From positions 4,278,001-4,342,000 of the forward strand of contig NZ_CP053435.1 of the NCBI RefSeq assembly GCF_013127955.1: a stretch of DNA of 64,000 nt, written 5' to 3'. The position numbers and the translations under genes were made by a program. Source of the DNA: Spirosoma taeanense (GTDB taxonomy: Bacteria; Bacteroidota; Bacteroidia; Cytophagales; Spirosomataceae). Shown here one piece after another: positions 26,741 through 35,400 of the stretch (position 1 is its first letter; each line of letters opens with the position of its first letter). Under the pieces are notes generated by a model. It saw nothing but the letters and a program-made list of their open reading frames with translations. It did not search any database and was not told the DNA's origin.

Positions 26741-26932
26741 AGCCCGGAATTTTTTACGCTGCTCTTTACGCCCGATACTTTAGTAACGATTCGGATTGGC
26801 AGACGTTCTAAAAACTACGCTGATCGCGCTGATAAGGGATTGATTGACGAATTGGCCGCGAATCCTGATCATCCATACAGCCTGTTTTACCAGCTTAACG
26901 TAAACCAGGCCGGCCAGTTAAGCTGTGATTAA
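26741..26932 (+). pseudogene. Possible gene remnant in intergenic DNA
   Basis: Inside the 450-bp gap between the ArsR-type gene and the glycosyltransferase block, 63 codons are open between a TAG and a TAA. The translation looks protein-like (LLFTPDTLVTIRIGRR, then LIDELAANPDHPYSLFYQLN) but has no ATG, GTG or well-placed TTG start. It may be the decayed 3' end of a lost gene, a very small protein with an unusual start, or chance. The rest of this gap holds only the promoter described separately. Confidence 0.25.
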
Positions 26933-26999
26933 TTCTCCTGAAGGCTACCCAAAATTTTGGTATTCAATGGATCGTAGCGAATGAGCCGACTGGCTATTT

Positions 27000-28943
27000 T
27001 TACCTAATTCGCCGGGGAGCAAACAGCGCGGGCCATTGCGACAATTTATCCTGTTTCGGGCTCATCCGCCCGAACACCTGTTGGTTATAAATCAGGGTAT
27101 CAGCCAGAGTTTGGGTCGATACAATATAGTTGACCGGTGGCTGAGTATCCAGCTTCCGGCTAGGCGTACGCACCCGTATATGATAACACCGGATCGACGG
27201 TTTTAAGGGCTGATACCAGATATAATCCCAGTCGTTCTCCCCAAGTAGCAACCCTACCCGGAGCGAGTCGTCCGGCTGTTGATTAAGAAACGTGGTGATC
27301 GATCGCTGAAACGGCAACAGATTCCGATCGTTCACGAAATAGTTATCCGACCGACTGTTCAAAAAAGAAACCGGCTGGGTGAGTGGCGGTAAGGTCAGCA
27401 GGGGCCGCGTGGGGTTGGTCAGCGCAAAACAAACGCCCGATACGACCAGCGCAGCGGCCACGTAACGCCCGACGACCGGGCGATGACGAACCGCAGCGGC
27501 CAGTCCCAGCCCACCAATAGGTGATGCCAGGAGAAACAGTGTCGTATGCAGACGACTATGCCAGGGCTGCCACTTCAAATACGCACAAAACAGTAGAAAT
27601 ATACCGAATACCAGTACGGCCAGCAGCCGAAACGATCGCCGGTCAGGGGTTCGGGACAGCCAGATTACGCAGCCCGTCAGCCAGAGCAGGTGAAGTGCAT
27701 TAGCGGCATTGTCTTCGTTGTTTCCGAGCATGGGCAGATCAAAAATCGTTCCGCCATAGGTTGTGCGGCTATCATTTGCCGGGAGTTCCAGCCAATCGTG
27801 CAGCGTTTCAACGCTATGCTGCGCTACCCAGCTTGCCAGCGGAACCTGGCAGTGCAGGGCGAGATTCCGACTAACGTTCGACAGCAGTGCCGCTGGCGTA
27901 AATAACTCATTAGTATATCGGCTCTGCTCTTCGCTGTTAGCCAGCGGATTGTTATAGACCCGCAGGTTCCGGCTGAAATGACTCGCGTTGAGCAACAGGC
28001 CAAGCCCCAGTATAAGCATCGAAGCGCCAGTGAGCCGTATCAGCGGCCGTAAAAAACCAGGCTTCATCAGCCGGGCTATTTCCAGCAGACCCCAGGTAAG
28101 CAGGATGGGGGCAGCGAACAGGTAGGCGGTCCCTTTCGTCAGGAATGCACACCCTAGAGCCAGGCCCGCCCAGATCAGATCAACGGTTTGCTGAAGTTGA
28201 TAATACCGCAGCAGGTACACAACCAGCGTAATTAAAAAAAACGACACGATGACATCATTCTGCGTTGAGGACGATTGCAGAATAACCATCGGGATCGTTG
28301 CCGCTACAAAAACGGTCGCTACCTGTGTCGTGCGATTACCCCCCAGTTGCCTGCTCAGCAACGAGAGCGCAGCCAGACACCCCAGCCCGGAAGACCACTG
28401 TACCAGATTCACAAACGCATCTGAGCCGCTCAGCAGCATCGTGTGCAGCATAATCCACTCCGACAGCGGAGGCTGGTACAGCTCGCGCTCCAGATGCGTG
28501 GCAAACGGCCGAACGCTCTGCTGCTGCATCCAGTGGCTAATCCGACCGAGGTGGTACGCCAGCGAGTCGAAATTATTGGGTGGATAAACCAGCGCCGTTA
28601 CCAGAGTGAACGTACTGATTCCGGCCACGGCAGCCAGCCAGACGCGTTCCGGCCCGTTAACCCTGAACCGCCGGATGATTGGTCCGCCAGTTCGTTCCCA
28701 CTCAAAACCTGCCCAGCCCACACAGCTTACCGCAGCCACTGTCCATGCCCAGCCCAGAACTGAAGCGTTCAGCCGGGCTCCGTAACTAAGCGCTTCGGTC
28801 AGGCCAATCAACAAGGTGACCCACAGTAATGACGCAGTTAACAACCCAGATCGAACCGGTGCTTCAGCCTTCTTTTGCCGGTAGCGGGATGCCTGAATAA
28901 ACCACAGGCTACCGAATACTATCGGCGGTAGAAGTAACTGCAT
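27000..28943 (-). CDS. Polytopic membrane glycosyltransferase, GT-C fold (GT39/ArnT-like)
   Basis: A 647-residue protein with about 11-13 predicted membrane helices and a soluble C-terminal part of some 120 residues. The first periplasmic loop has the GT-C features NNFDSLAYHLGRISHWMQ (acidic catalytic loop, residues about 125-142) and YQPPLSEWIMLHTMLLSG. It should move a sugar from a polyprenyl-phosphate donor to a glycan, lipid or protein on the outer face of the inner membrane. The start overlaps the end of the upstream polyprenyl-phosphate sugar synthase-like gene by 35 bp, and that enzyme may make its donor. The acceptor is unknown. Confidence 0.75.
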   Translation of the reverse strand: MQLLLPPIVFGSLWFIQASRYRQKKAEAPVRSGLLTASLLWVTLLIGLTEALSYGARLNASVLGWAWTVAAVSCVGWAGFEWERTGGPIIRRFRVNGPERVWLAAVAGISTFTLVTALVYPPNNFDSLAYHLGRISHWMQQQSVRPFATHLERELYQPPLSEWIMLHTMLLSGSDAFVNLVQWSSGLGCLAALSLLSRQLGGNRTTQVATVFVAATIPMVILQSSSTQNDVIVSFFLITLVVYLLRYYQLQQTVDLIWAGLALGCAFLTKGTAYLFAAPILLTWGLLEIARLMKPGFLRPLIRLTGASMLILGLGLLLNASHFSRNLRVYNNPLANSEEQSRYTNELFTPAALLSNVSRNLALHCQVPLASWVAQHSVETLHDWLELPANDSRTTYGGTIFDLPMLGNNEDNAANALHLLWLTGCVIWLSRTPDRRSFRLLAVLVFGIFLLFCAYLKWQPWHSRLHTTLFLLASPIGGLGLAAAVRHRPVVGRYVAAALVVSGVCFALTNPTRPLLTLPPLTQPVSFLNSRSDNYFVNDRNLLPFQRSITTFLNQQPDDSLRVGLLLGENDWDYIWYQPLKPSIRCYHIRVRTPSRKLDTQPPVNYIVSTQTLADTLIYNQQVFGRMSPKQDKLSQWPALFAPRRIR

Positions 28944-29697
28944 ACGGGAAAGGCTGGTCGACAGATGAAGTCTGACCGGGTCTCAGACGAACAAACAGAT
29001 TGTATTTGACGATGCAGTAGATAGCCCGGAAGCCATCTTTCCAGTTAATCTTTTTGCCCTCAGCATACGTCCGGCCATAATAGGAGATACCGACTTCGTA
29101 AATGCGGATACCCGGTACGCGGGCCAGTTTAGCCGTCACTTCCGGCTCGAAACCAAATCGCTGTTCACGCAGCGGCAACTGTTTAATGATAGCGGTCCGG
29201 AACACCTTGTAGCAGGTTTCCATGTCCGTCAGATTCAGGTCCGTGAACATATTCGATAGCAGAGTCAGAAACTGATTGCCAATCGAATGCCAGAAGAAAA
29301 GAACCCGGTGCGGTTGCCCACCCATAAACCTTGACCCATATACGACATCGGCCCGGTCTTCGAGCAGAGGTTGCAGCAGGTAACCGTATTCGCGGGGGTC
29401 ATACTCCAGGTCGGCATCCTGTACAATCAGAAAATCGCCGGTACACTGGCGGATACCGGTGTGGATGGCGGCTCCTTTACCCTGGTTGATGGCGTGGCGA
29501 ATGTACTGAATGGGTAACGACGGATGCGTATCGGCAAATTGCTGAACAATGGCGCCCGTTCGGTCTTTCGAACAATCATCCACCACAATAATGTCAAGGT
29601 CTACATTCTCGGGAAGAGGTGCGGTTACAACACGTTCCAGTAAATTACGTATTGTTCGCTCTTCATTGTACGCAGGTACAACAACAGATAGCTTCAT
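28909..29697 (-). CDS. GT2 family glycosyltransferase, dolichyl/polyprenyl-phosphate sugar synthase-like
   Basis: A 262-residue GT-A enzyme without membrane anchors. It begins MKLSVVVPAYNEERTI, with IIVVDDCSKDRTG (nucleotide binding), NQGKGAAIHTGI, the metal-binding VQDADLEYDP in place of a DxD (about residue 95) and DMETCYKVFRT, a DPM1/DPG-type signature. The C-terminus has GRTYAEGKKINWKDGFRAI. Family members transfer mannose or glucose from GDP/UDP-sugars to a polyprenyl phosphate on the cytoplasmic face. Overlap with the downstream GT-C gene suggests a donor-maker and donor-user pair. Confidence 0.87.
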   Translation of the reverse strand: MKLSVVVPAYNEERTIRNLLERVVTAPLPENVDLDIIVVDDCSKDRTGAIVQQFADTHPSLPIQYIRHAINQGKGAAIHTGIRQCTGDFLIVQDADLEYDPREYGYLLQPLLEDRADVVYGSRFMGGQPHRVLFFWHSIGNQFLTLLSNMFTDLNLTDMETCYKVFRTAIIKQLPLREQRFGFEPEVTAKLARVPGIRIYEVGISYYGRTYAEGKKINWKDGFRAIYCIVKYNLFVRLRPGQTSSVDQPFPYAVTSTADSIR

Positions 29698-29808
29698 AGG
29701 GGTAAAAAGGGAAGGTCAAACAGCTAAAGATAACCTTCCGCGTTGGAATGTCCAACACACCCTAATCAGAAAAATAGCAAACAAGGTGTTGATTCATAAG
29801 TAGATATG

Positions 29809-31302
29809 TCACCAACCTGTTACCAATTCAAGCAGCCAGTCCGGTTTTATAAATAATCCGATAATCGGTATTGTTAACCCAATAGCCAGCCAGACAGCCC
29901 CCCCCGACACCTGAGCGGGTTGTGCCGAATCGGGCTGAGCAGGCCCTGAGCGAAAGAACAGCAGAAAAGGTATTTTGAGGTAATAAACCAGCGAGATCAA
30001 TGCATTGAGCAGACCCAGGGCGAAGAGAACCAGCAGCCAGCCTTCTCCGCTTTGCTGGTAAGCCTCGAAAAGCGCCGAAAACGACAGAAGCTTCGCCGTA
30101 AAGCCAACCGTTGGCGGCAGGCCCGTCAGGGCGAGCATCACGACGGTCAGGGCTACCGATAGCAGCGGATGCTTAGGCCCTAACCCGGCAAAATGGCGGA
30201 TGGTTAGATCACTGCCGTTGCTGCGGGCGAGCAGGTCAACCAGGAAAAAAGCAGCCAGCGAAATAAACAGGTAGGTACCGGCATAGAACAGCACCGCTTC
30301 GAAACCGGCCTGGTTCAGCGCCACCACGCCAACCAGCAGAAAGCCCGCGTGCGCAATGGTTGAATAGGCCAGCAGCCGTTTGGCATCGGTTTGCCGCAGA
30401 GCCGAGAGGTTACCGATCAGAATCCCTGCCAGGGCCAGCACCGCTAAAGGTTTCTGCAGCGAAGCCATAGTGGCCCCTGCCGAGGCCGTCTGCATCGGCA
30501 GAGCTGTCACCAGCCGCATCAGGACCAGCACCCCGGCCGCCTTTGGGCCAACCGAGAAGAAAGCCGCTACCGGAACGGGAGCGGCTTCGTACGCATCCGG
30601 TGTCCAGACGTGAAACGGAACGGCCGCCAGCTTAAACAACAGACCTGCCAGCGTCAGTAGAACCGCTACGGCGGCCACGGTTCCGTCCTGCCGGGCCAGT
30701 TCAGCGCCGAAGACATCAGCGGTCAGATCGAAGGTACCCGTCATACCATACAGCAGCGACATCCCGTAAAGCATTACCGCCGAGCTGACAGAGCCAAAAA
30801 GCAGGTATTTGATCCCCCCCTCCGAAGCCTTACGGTCGGCGGTAAGGGCCGTCAGCAGGTACGAACAGATCGAAACCAGTTCAATGCTGAGATAGATGCT
30901 GAGCAGATTGACCGACAGCGTCATCAGAAACAGGCCCAGCGTCATGGCAACGAGCAGGGAATACCATTCGATCGGCAGACGCTTCGGCAGCGTGAGGATT
31001 TCATACCATATAACGAACACCGCACCCAGAGCAACCACTACCTGAAAAAAAATTGCCTGCCTGTCAACAAACAGGAGGTGCATGAACAAAAACCCACGGG
31101 TCGGCAGCAGCACCGCCCATACACCTGCAACACCCACGGCGACAATACTCAATACCGCAACCCACCGACGCGCCCGATCCGGGACCGATCGCAGCAGCAG
31201 CTCTACCAGCAGCAGTCCGCAGAAGGCAGCCGATAGCCAGATCTCGGGGCCAAAGCCACCGAGGCTGTTCAGAATATCAATGAGTTGATCAGCGAGCGTC
31301 AA
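29809..31302 (-). CDS. nuoN: NADH-quinone oxidoreductase subunit N
   Basis: A 497-residue antiporter-like proton-pumping subunit of respiratory complex I with about 14 membrane helices. Key features are SIYLSIELVSICSYLLTAL (conserved Glu in helix 5), SEGGIKYLLFGSVSSAVMLYG (conserved Lys), LLFKLAAVPFHVWTPDAYEA (conserved Lys) and LTGLPPTVGFTAKL. It acts in the inner membrane. The gene upstream is terC rather than nuoM, so this nuoN stands apart from at least its usual neighbour. The remaining nuo genes must lie elsewhere. A long inverted repeat separates it from terC. Confidence 0.95.
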   Translation of the reverse strand: MTLADQLIDILNSLGGFGPEIWLSAAFCGLLLVELLLRSVPDRARRWVAVLSIVAVGVAGVWAVLLPTRGFLFMHLLFVDRQAIFFQVVVALGAVFVIWYEILTLPKRLPIEWYSLLVAMTLGLFLMTLSVNLLSIYLSIELVSICSYLLTALTADRKASEGGIKYLLFGSVSSAVMLYGMSLLYGMTGTFDLTADVFGAELARQDGTVAAVAVLLTLAGLLFKLAAVPFHVWTPDAYEAAPVPVAAFFSVGPKAAGVLVLMRLVTALPMQTASAGATMASLQKPLAVLALAGILIGNLSALRQTDAKRLLAYSTIAHAGFLLVGVVALNQAGFEAVLFYAGTYLFISLAAFFLVDLLARSNGSDLTIRHFAGLGPKHPLLSVALTVVMLALTGLPPTVGFTAKLLSFSALFEAYQQSGEGWLLVLFALGLLNALISLVYYLKIPFLLFFRSGPAQPDSAQPAQVSGGAVWLAIGLTIPIIGLFIKPDWLLELVTGW

Positions 31303-31325
31303 AATAAACGTAGGGTCAGGTAGGC

Positions 31326-31386
31326 ATGAGCAAAGCGGGCAAGGACGGCCATCTTCAACCGTTCACGTCTTGCCTGCTTTGCTCAT
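31326..31386. repeat. 61-bp imperfect inverted repeat between terC and nuoN
   Basis: The left arm starts ATGAGCAAAGC at 31326 and the right arm ends GCTTTGCTCAT at 31386. Over about 21 positions the arms differ by one substitution and one inserted G. It would form a very stable hairpin in the terC-nuoN transcript. There is no U-tract on the minus strand, so it may act as an mRNA stabiliser or processing site rather than a terminator, or be a copy of a dispersed palindromic element. Confidence 0.6.
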
Positions 31387-31397
31387 ATTCGTTTGGA

Positions 31398-32210
31398 TTA
31401 AAGTAATCCATCTTGCCGGGGCTGCCCGTCGTAAGTGCGCAGCTGGACCGGGTTCTGGCTCTTGCGCAGACGAATATTCAGGAATTCGACCAGCAGCGAG
31501 AACGCGATGGCAAAGTAAAGATAACCTTTGGGTACCGTTCCGATTTCCTGCTTGAAGACGACTACCTCCGACAGGTGCGCACCTTCAGCAACGAGCATGA
31601 AACCGATCATGATCAGAAACGCCAGACCTAGCATCTGAATCGTAGGGTGTTCATTGACAAACCGGCCAACGGGTCCGGCAAAGAACATCATAATGACAAC
31701 CGATACAATAACGGCGATCATCATGATCGCTACGTTCTGCGTCAGCCCGATAGCCGTCAGGATGGAATCAATCGAGAAAACGATGTTAGTCACGGCAATC
31801 TGCGCAACCACGCTCCCGATGGTTGCGCGGCCTTTGGTGCTGCCTGTTTCGTTCCCTTCAGGGGCCCCTTCCAGCTTGTGGTGGATTTCGGACGTAGCCT
31901 TATAGAGCAGGAACAGTCCCCCGGCGAACAGAATCAGGCTCTGACCCGTCAGGGCGGCTTTGAACCAGCCCGTATCGACATGTGTAAACGGCTTACTCAG
32001 GGAGATAACAAATGAAATACCCAGCAGCAGCAGCAGCCGGAATGCCATTGCCAGAATCAAACCGATGTTCCGGGCTTTGGGCTGTTCGCCGGCAGAGAGT
32101 TTATTGGCCGCAATAGAGATAAAAATGATGTTGTCAATACCCAGAACGATCTCCAGAAACGTCAGGGTCAACAGGCTGATGATGGATTCGGCAGTAAATA
32201 GGTCGCTCAT
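31398..32210 (-). CDS. TerC-family integral membrane protein
   Basis: A 270-residue protein with about seven membrane helices. Family hallmarks are LTFLEIVLGIDNIIFISIAA near the N-terminus and the repeat ITNIVFSIDSILTAIGL-type motif (AVTNIVFSIDSILTAIG) near residue 150, each with acidic residues in the membrane. TerC/Alx-type proteins are linked to tellurite resistance and to manganese or other metal export during secretion. The exact substrate here is unknown. It has a well-formed promoter upstream and nuoN downstream on the same strand. Confidence 0.9.
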   Translation of the reverse strand: MSDLFTAESIISLLTLTFLEIVLGIDNIIFISIAANKLSAGEQPKARNIGLILAMAFRLLLLLGISFVISLSKPFTHVDTGWFKAALTGQSLILFAGGLFLLYKATSEIHHKLEGAPEGNETGSTKGRATIGSVVAQIAVTNIVFSIDSILTAIGLTQNVAIMMIAVIVSVVIMMFFAGPVGRFVNEHPTIQMLGLAFLIMIGFMLVAEGAHLSEVVVFKQEIGTVPKGYLYFAIAFSLLVEFLNIRLRKSQNPVQLRTYDGQPRQDGLL

Positions 32211-32271
32211 AACAGGACAGAAATCGAAGCCGCAGGACTGGTTTATGTAGAGTGGCCTTGCTGGTTCGGGT

Positions 32272-32301
32272 CAAAATTACGGTATCAAGACCGGTCTGCA
32301 A
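32272..32301 (-). promoter_or_regulatory. Bacteroidota-type promoter of terC
   Basis: On the minus strand a -7 TAATTTTG (32272-32279) and a -33 TTG (32299-32301) are separated by 19 nt, matching the TTG-N19-TAnnTTTG pattern. It lies about 60 bp before the terC start. Confidence 0.6.
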
Positions 32302-32432
32302 TAATTTGTTCAAGAAAGAGCAGTAAACGGGACAAACGGTTACCCAGTGACCCAAACGGCGGGGCTGGCACAGGCTTACACTACCTTCCATAGTAACATA
32401 ATCGCCCTTATCCGCGTTATCACAAAAACTTT

Positions 32433-32471
32433 GTTGCCCCCGGGCAACTAAAACCGGCAGCCTACAGCCGG
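32433..32471 (+). promoter_or_regulatory. Two tandem small hairpins in the tamB leader
   Basis: GTTGCCC/GGGCAAC (32433-32448, 2-nt apex) and CCGGC/GCCGG (32454-32471) follow one another and end about 20 bp before the tamB start. Neither is followed by a U-tract. A leader role is possible but unproven. Confidence 0.35.
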
Positions 32472-32492
32472 AATCATTCAACAACCTGACAA

Positions 32493-35400
32493 ATGTCTGT
32501 GACGAAGTCACTTGTCCGTATTCTTCTTGGTTTACTTGCCATTGTGTTGCTGCTGGCGGGGTTTGTGGTATTGGTTGCCACAACGCCCTGGGGCCAGCAG
32601 TTCGTTACGCGGCAGGTTAACTCCTATCTGGCCCAAAAGCTCAAGTCACCCTTTCATATCGGTCGTGTTCGCTACTCCATACCCGATTACATTGAACTGG
32701 AAGACGTTTTCTTCAAAACGCCCAAGGGGGATACGCTCCTCAATGGAGGCCGGATGCGGGTTGACCTCGACATGTGGGGTCTGCTCAATAACCGGGTAGC
32801 GCTCAACCAGATTGAACTGGAACGTATTCGCCTGAACGTCAGGCGAACATTGCCGGATACAACGTTTAATTTTCAATACGTCCTCAATGCCTTCGATACC
32901 AGCACTGAGCCCGAACCCGCCGATACCGTAGCAACACCCATGGCCATTACGCTGACGGGTATTACCCTCAAGGATGTTCGAATTAACTACAAAGACGACG
33001 TTGTGGGCGCCGATGTCAACGCCTACGTGGATAGCTTGCGGGCGAACTTCGACAAGACTGACGTTTATAAGTCGCAGTACCACTTAAGCGACGTATCCGT
33101 AGATGGGCTAAACGTATTTACGCGGCTTTATGAAGGCTTACCGACACCCGACAGCCCGGCATCGGACCCAGCTGATTCGCTCGACATTGGGCTGGGCAAA
33201 TGGACTGTCAACCGGACGAAGTGGGACGTTCGCGTTGAAACCGCCGATTTTCGCACTCAGGGTAGTATTGGGCGGCTGGCGATGGAAACCGACTATTTTT
33301 ATCTGAACGGCGCGAAAATCGGTATCCGCTCGCTTGACCTGGCGAATTCTAATATTGCGGCCACGCTAACCAAACCAACTAAGAAAGCGGCCACAACCGC
33401 TCCGGCTGCTACAACATCAACCACCGCCACAGGACCGGGCTGGCAGGCCAGACTGACAAACGTTCGATTTGCAAACAACCGTCTGCGCTTCGACGACGAG
33501 ACCGCTCCCCGGCAGCAAACCGGGCTTGACTATAGCCACCTCGATCTGCAGAGCCTGGGTATCAACGGCCGTTTTCTGGTGTATCAGGACCTGGGCAGCC
33601 GCGGGCAGCGGGTTAGCGGACAGCTACGTAATGGCCGGTTCCGGGCGTCGAGCGGGTTTGTGCTGCAACAGATGAACGGCGACGTGCTGTATACCGACAC
33701 AACGACAACCATTACGCGGTTTCTTTTTCAGACGCCAACTTCGCTCCTGCGCGATCAGCTGGTACTGCGCTACGACTCGCTGGGGCAGTTGACGAATCCC
33801 CGGTTTGCCAGCCGCGTGAGCGTGCGGGTCAACCTGCGCGACACCCGCCTATCGGTAGCCGATGTATTGCAGTTGGCCCCCGACCTGGCCGATACGCCCC
33901 CATTTGCAGCCAACAGCGGAGGAGTCTTCCGTTTCAACGCAAAGGCGACGGGTACCCTGGCGGCCCTATATGTCCCCCGCTTCGAGTTCGATCTGCTTAC
34001 CGGCACCCAGATCCGGGCCAGCGGACGGCTAACGAACGTAACCGATCCTAACCGGATTGGCGTTGACCTGACCATTCAGAACGCTAGCACCAGCCTGGCC
34101 GACATCAATAAACTGGCGCCGAAAGGCTCGATTCCTTCATCGATTGCCCTGCCCCCTTCGCTCCGGCTGACGGGTAAACTCCGGGGTAAGCTGGATGACC
34201 TGACCCTTGACGCCAACCTGCGCACCGAATGGGGTACGGCCGACTTCGACGGTACGCTGGCCGGGTTTGTGGCCGGCAGGAATCAGGCGTATAAGGGCAC
34301 CCTGACCCTCGATCAGTTTGATGCAGGCAAATGGCTCAAACAAACCGGAACGGTTGGTAAACTAACCGGACGGGCAACCGTCAACGGGCGGGGTATTGAC
34401 GTCAACACGCTCTCTACCCGCTTCGATCTGAACGTTCAATCGGCCGATATTCAGGGGTATCGCTACCAGAATCTGGATGCAACCGGCAATCTGACCAACG
34501 GCGCTCTTGCCATTACGGGCACCCTGAAAGACCCCAATGCTAACCTGAGCCTGGATATGAACGTCGGCCTGAAAGGCGAGTTTCCGAGCGTAGAGGGGCA
34601 AACGGTCATCAATGAACTGAATCTGCAACCTCTGAAGCTGTATACTGACCCGCTATCGCTCAAAGGCCGGATCATTCTGGATATGGCCTCGACCGATCCG
34701 GCCCGACCCGTTGGTACTATCTCAGCGAGCGACGCCGTCGTGACGCTGCAGGGCAAAAGCTACCCCGTTGATTCGCTTTACGCCCGACTCACAGCCGATG
34801 GCACCATGAAGGGCGTTGTGGCTCAGGTACCCGGCGCCCGGTTGAACCTGAACGGCCAGTTTGAATATGCCAGTCTGTACGACATCCTGGCGGGAGAAAT
34901 CAGCCGGTATGTGGCCATACCGGATCTGACGTATAAAAAGATTCCGCCACCGTATGCCTTTACGCTCAACCTGAAAGCCTACCAGAACCCGCTGCTGCGT
35001 GCCTTCGTACCGGCCCTTACCCGGCTGGATACCGTTCGGCTGAATGCTTATCTGGACAACCAGCGAGATACTACCCTTTCGGCTACGCTCCGCACCGGCG
35101 TTGTCGTCTACGATACGAACACCGTGCGCGGCAGCGATCTGGCGCTGCGGGCCGTAAACAATCAGTTGTTTGTGAATGGCAACGTCAATGAGCTTGACCT
35201 GAATGGACTGACGATTGGCCCGACCAGTCTGACCGGTACGGCCGCCAATAATCGGTTTCAGTTTGCGGTCATCAGTAAAGATTCCATTAATCAGCCCCGG
35301 CATGCACTAGCCGGTACGCTCAGTATCGTCGAAAAGAATTACCGGCTGCAGCTCGCCCGCAACGGTCTGCTCACGAACTACGAACCCTGGACGGCCGACA

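Noticed and set aside
32134..32583. 149-codon minus-strand frame across the terC-tamB gap
   Set aside because: It overlaps the starts of both terC and tamB and the terC promoter, and has no recognisable features.
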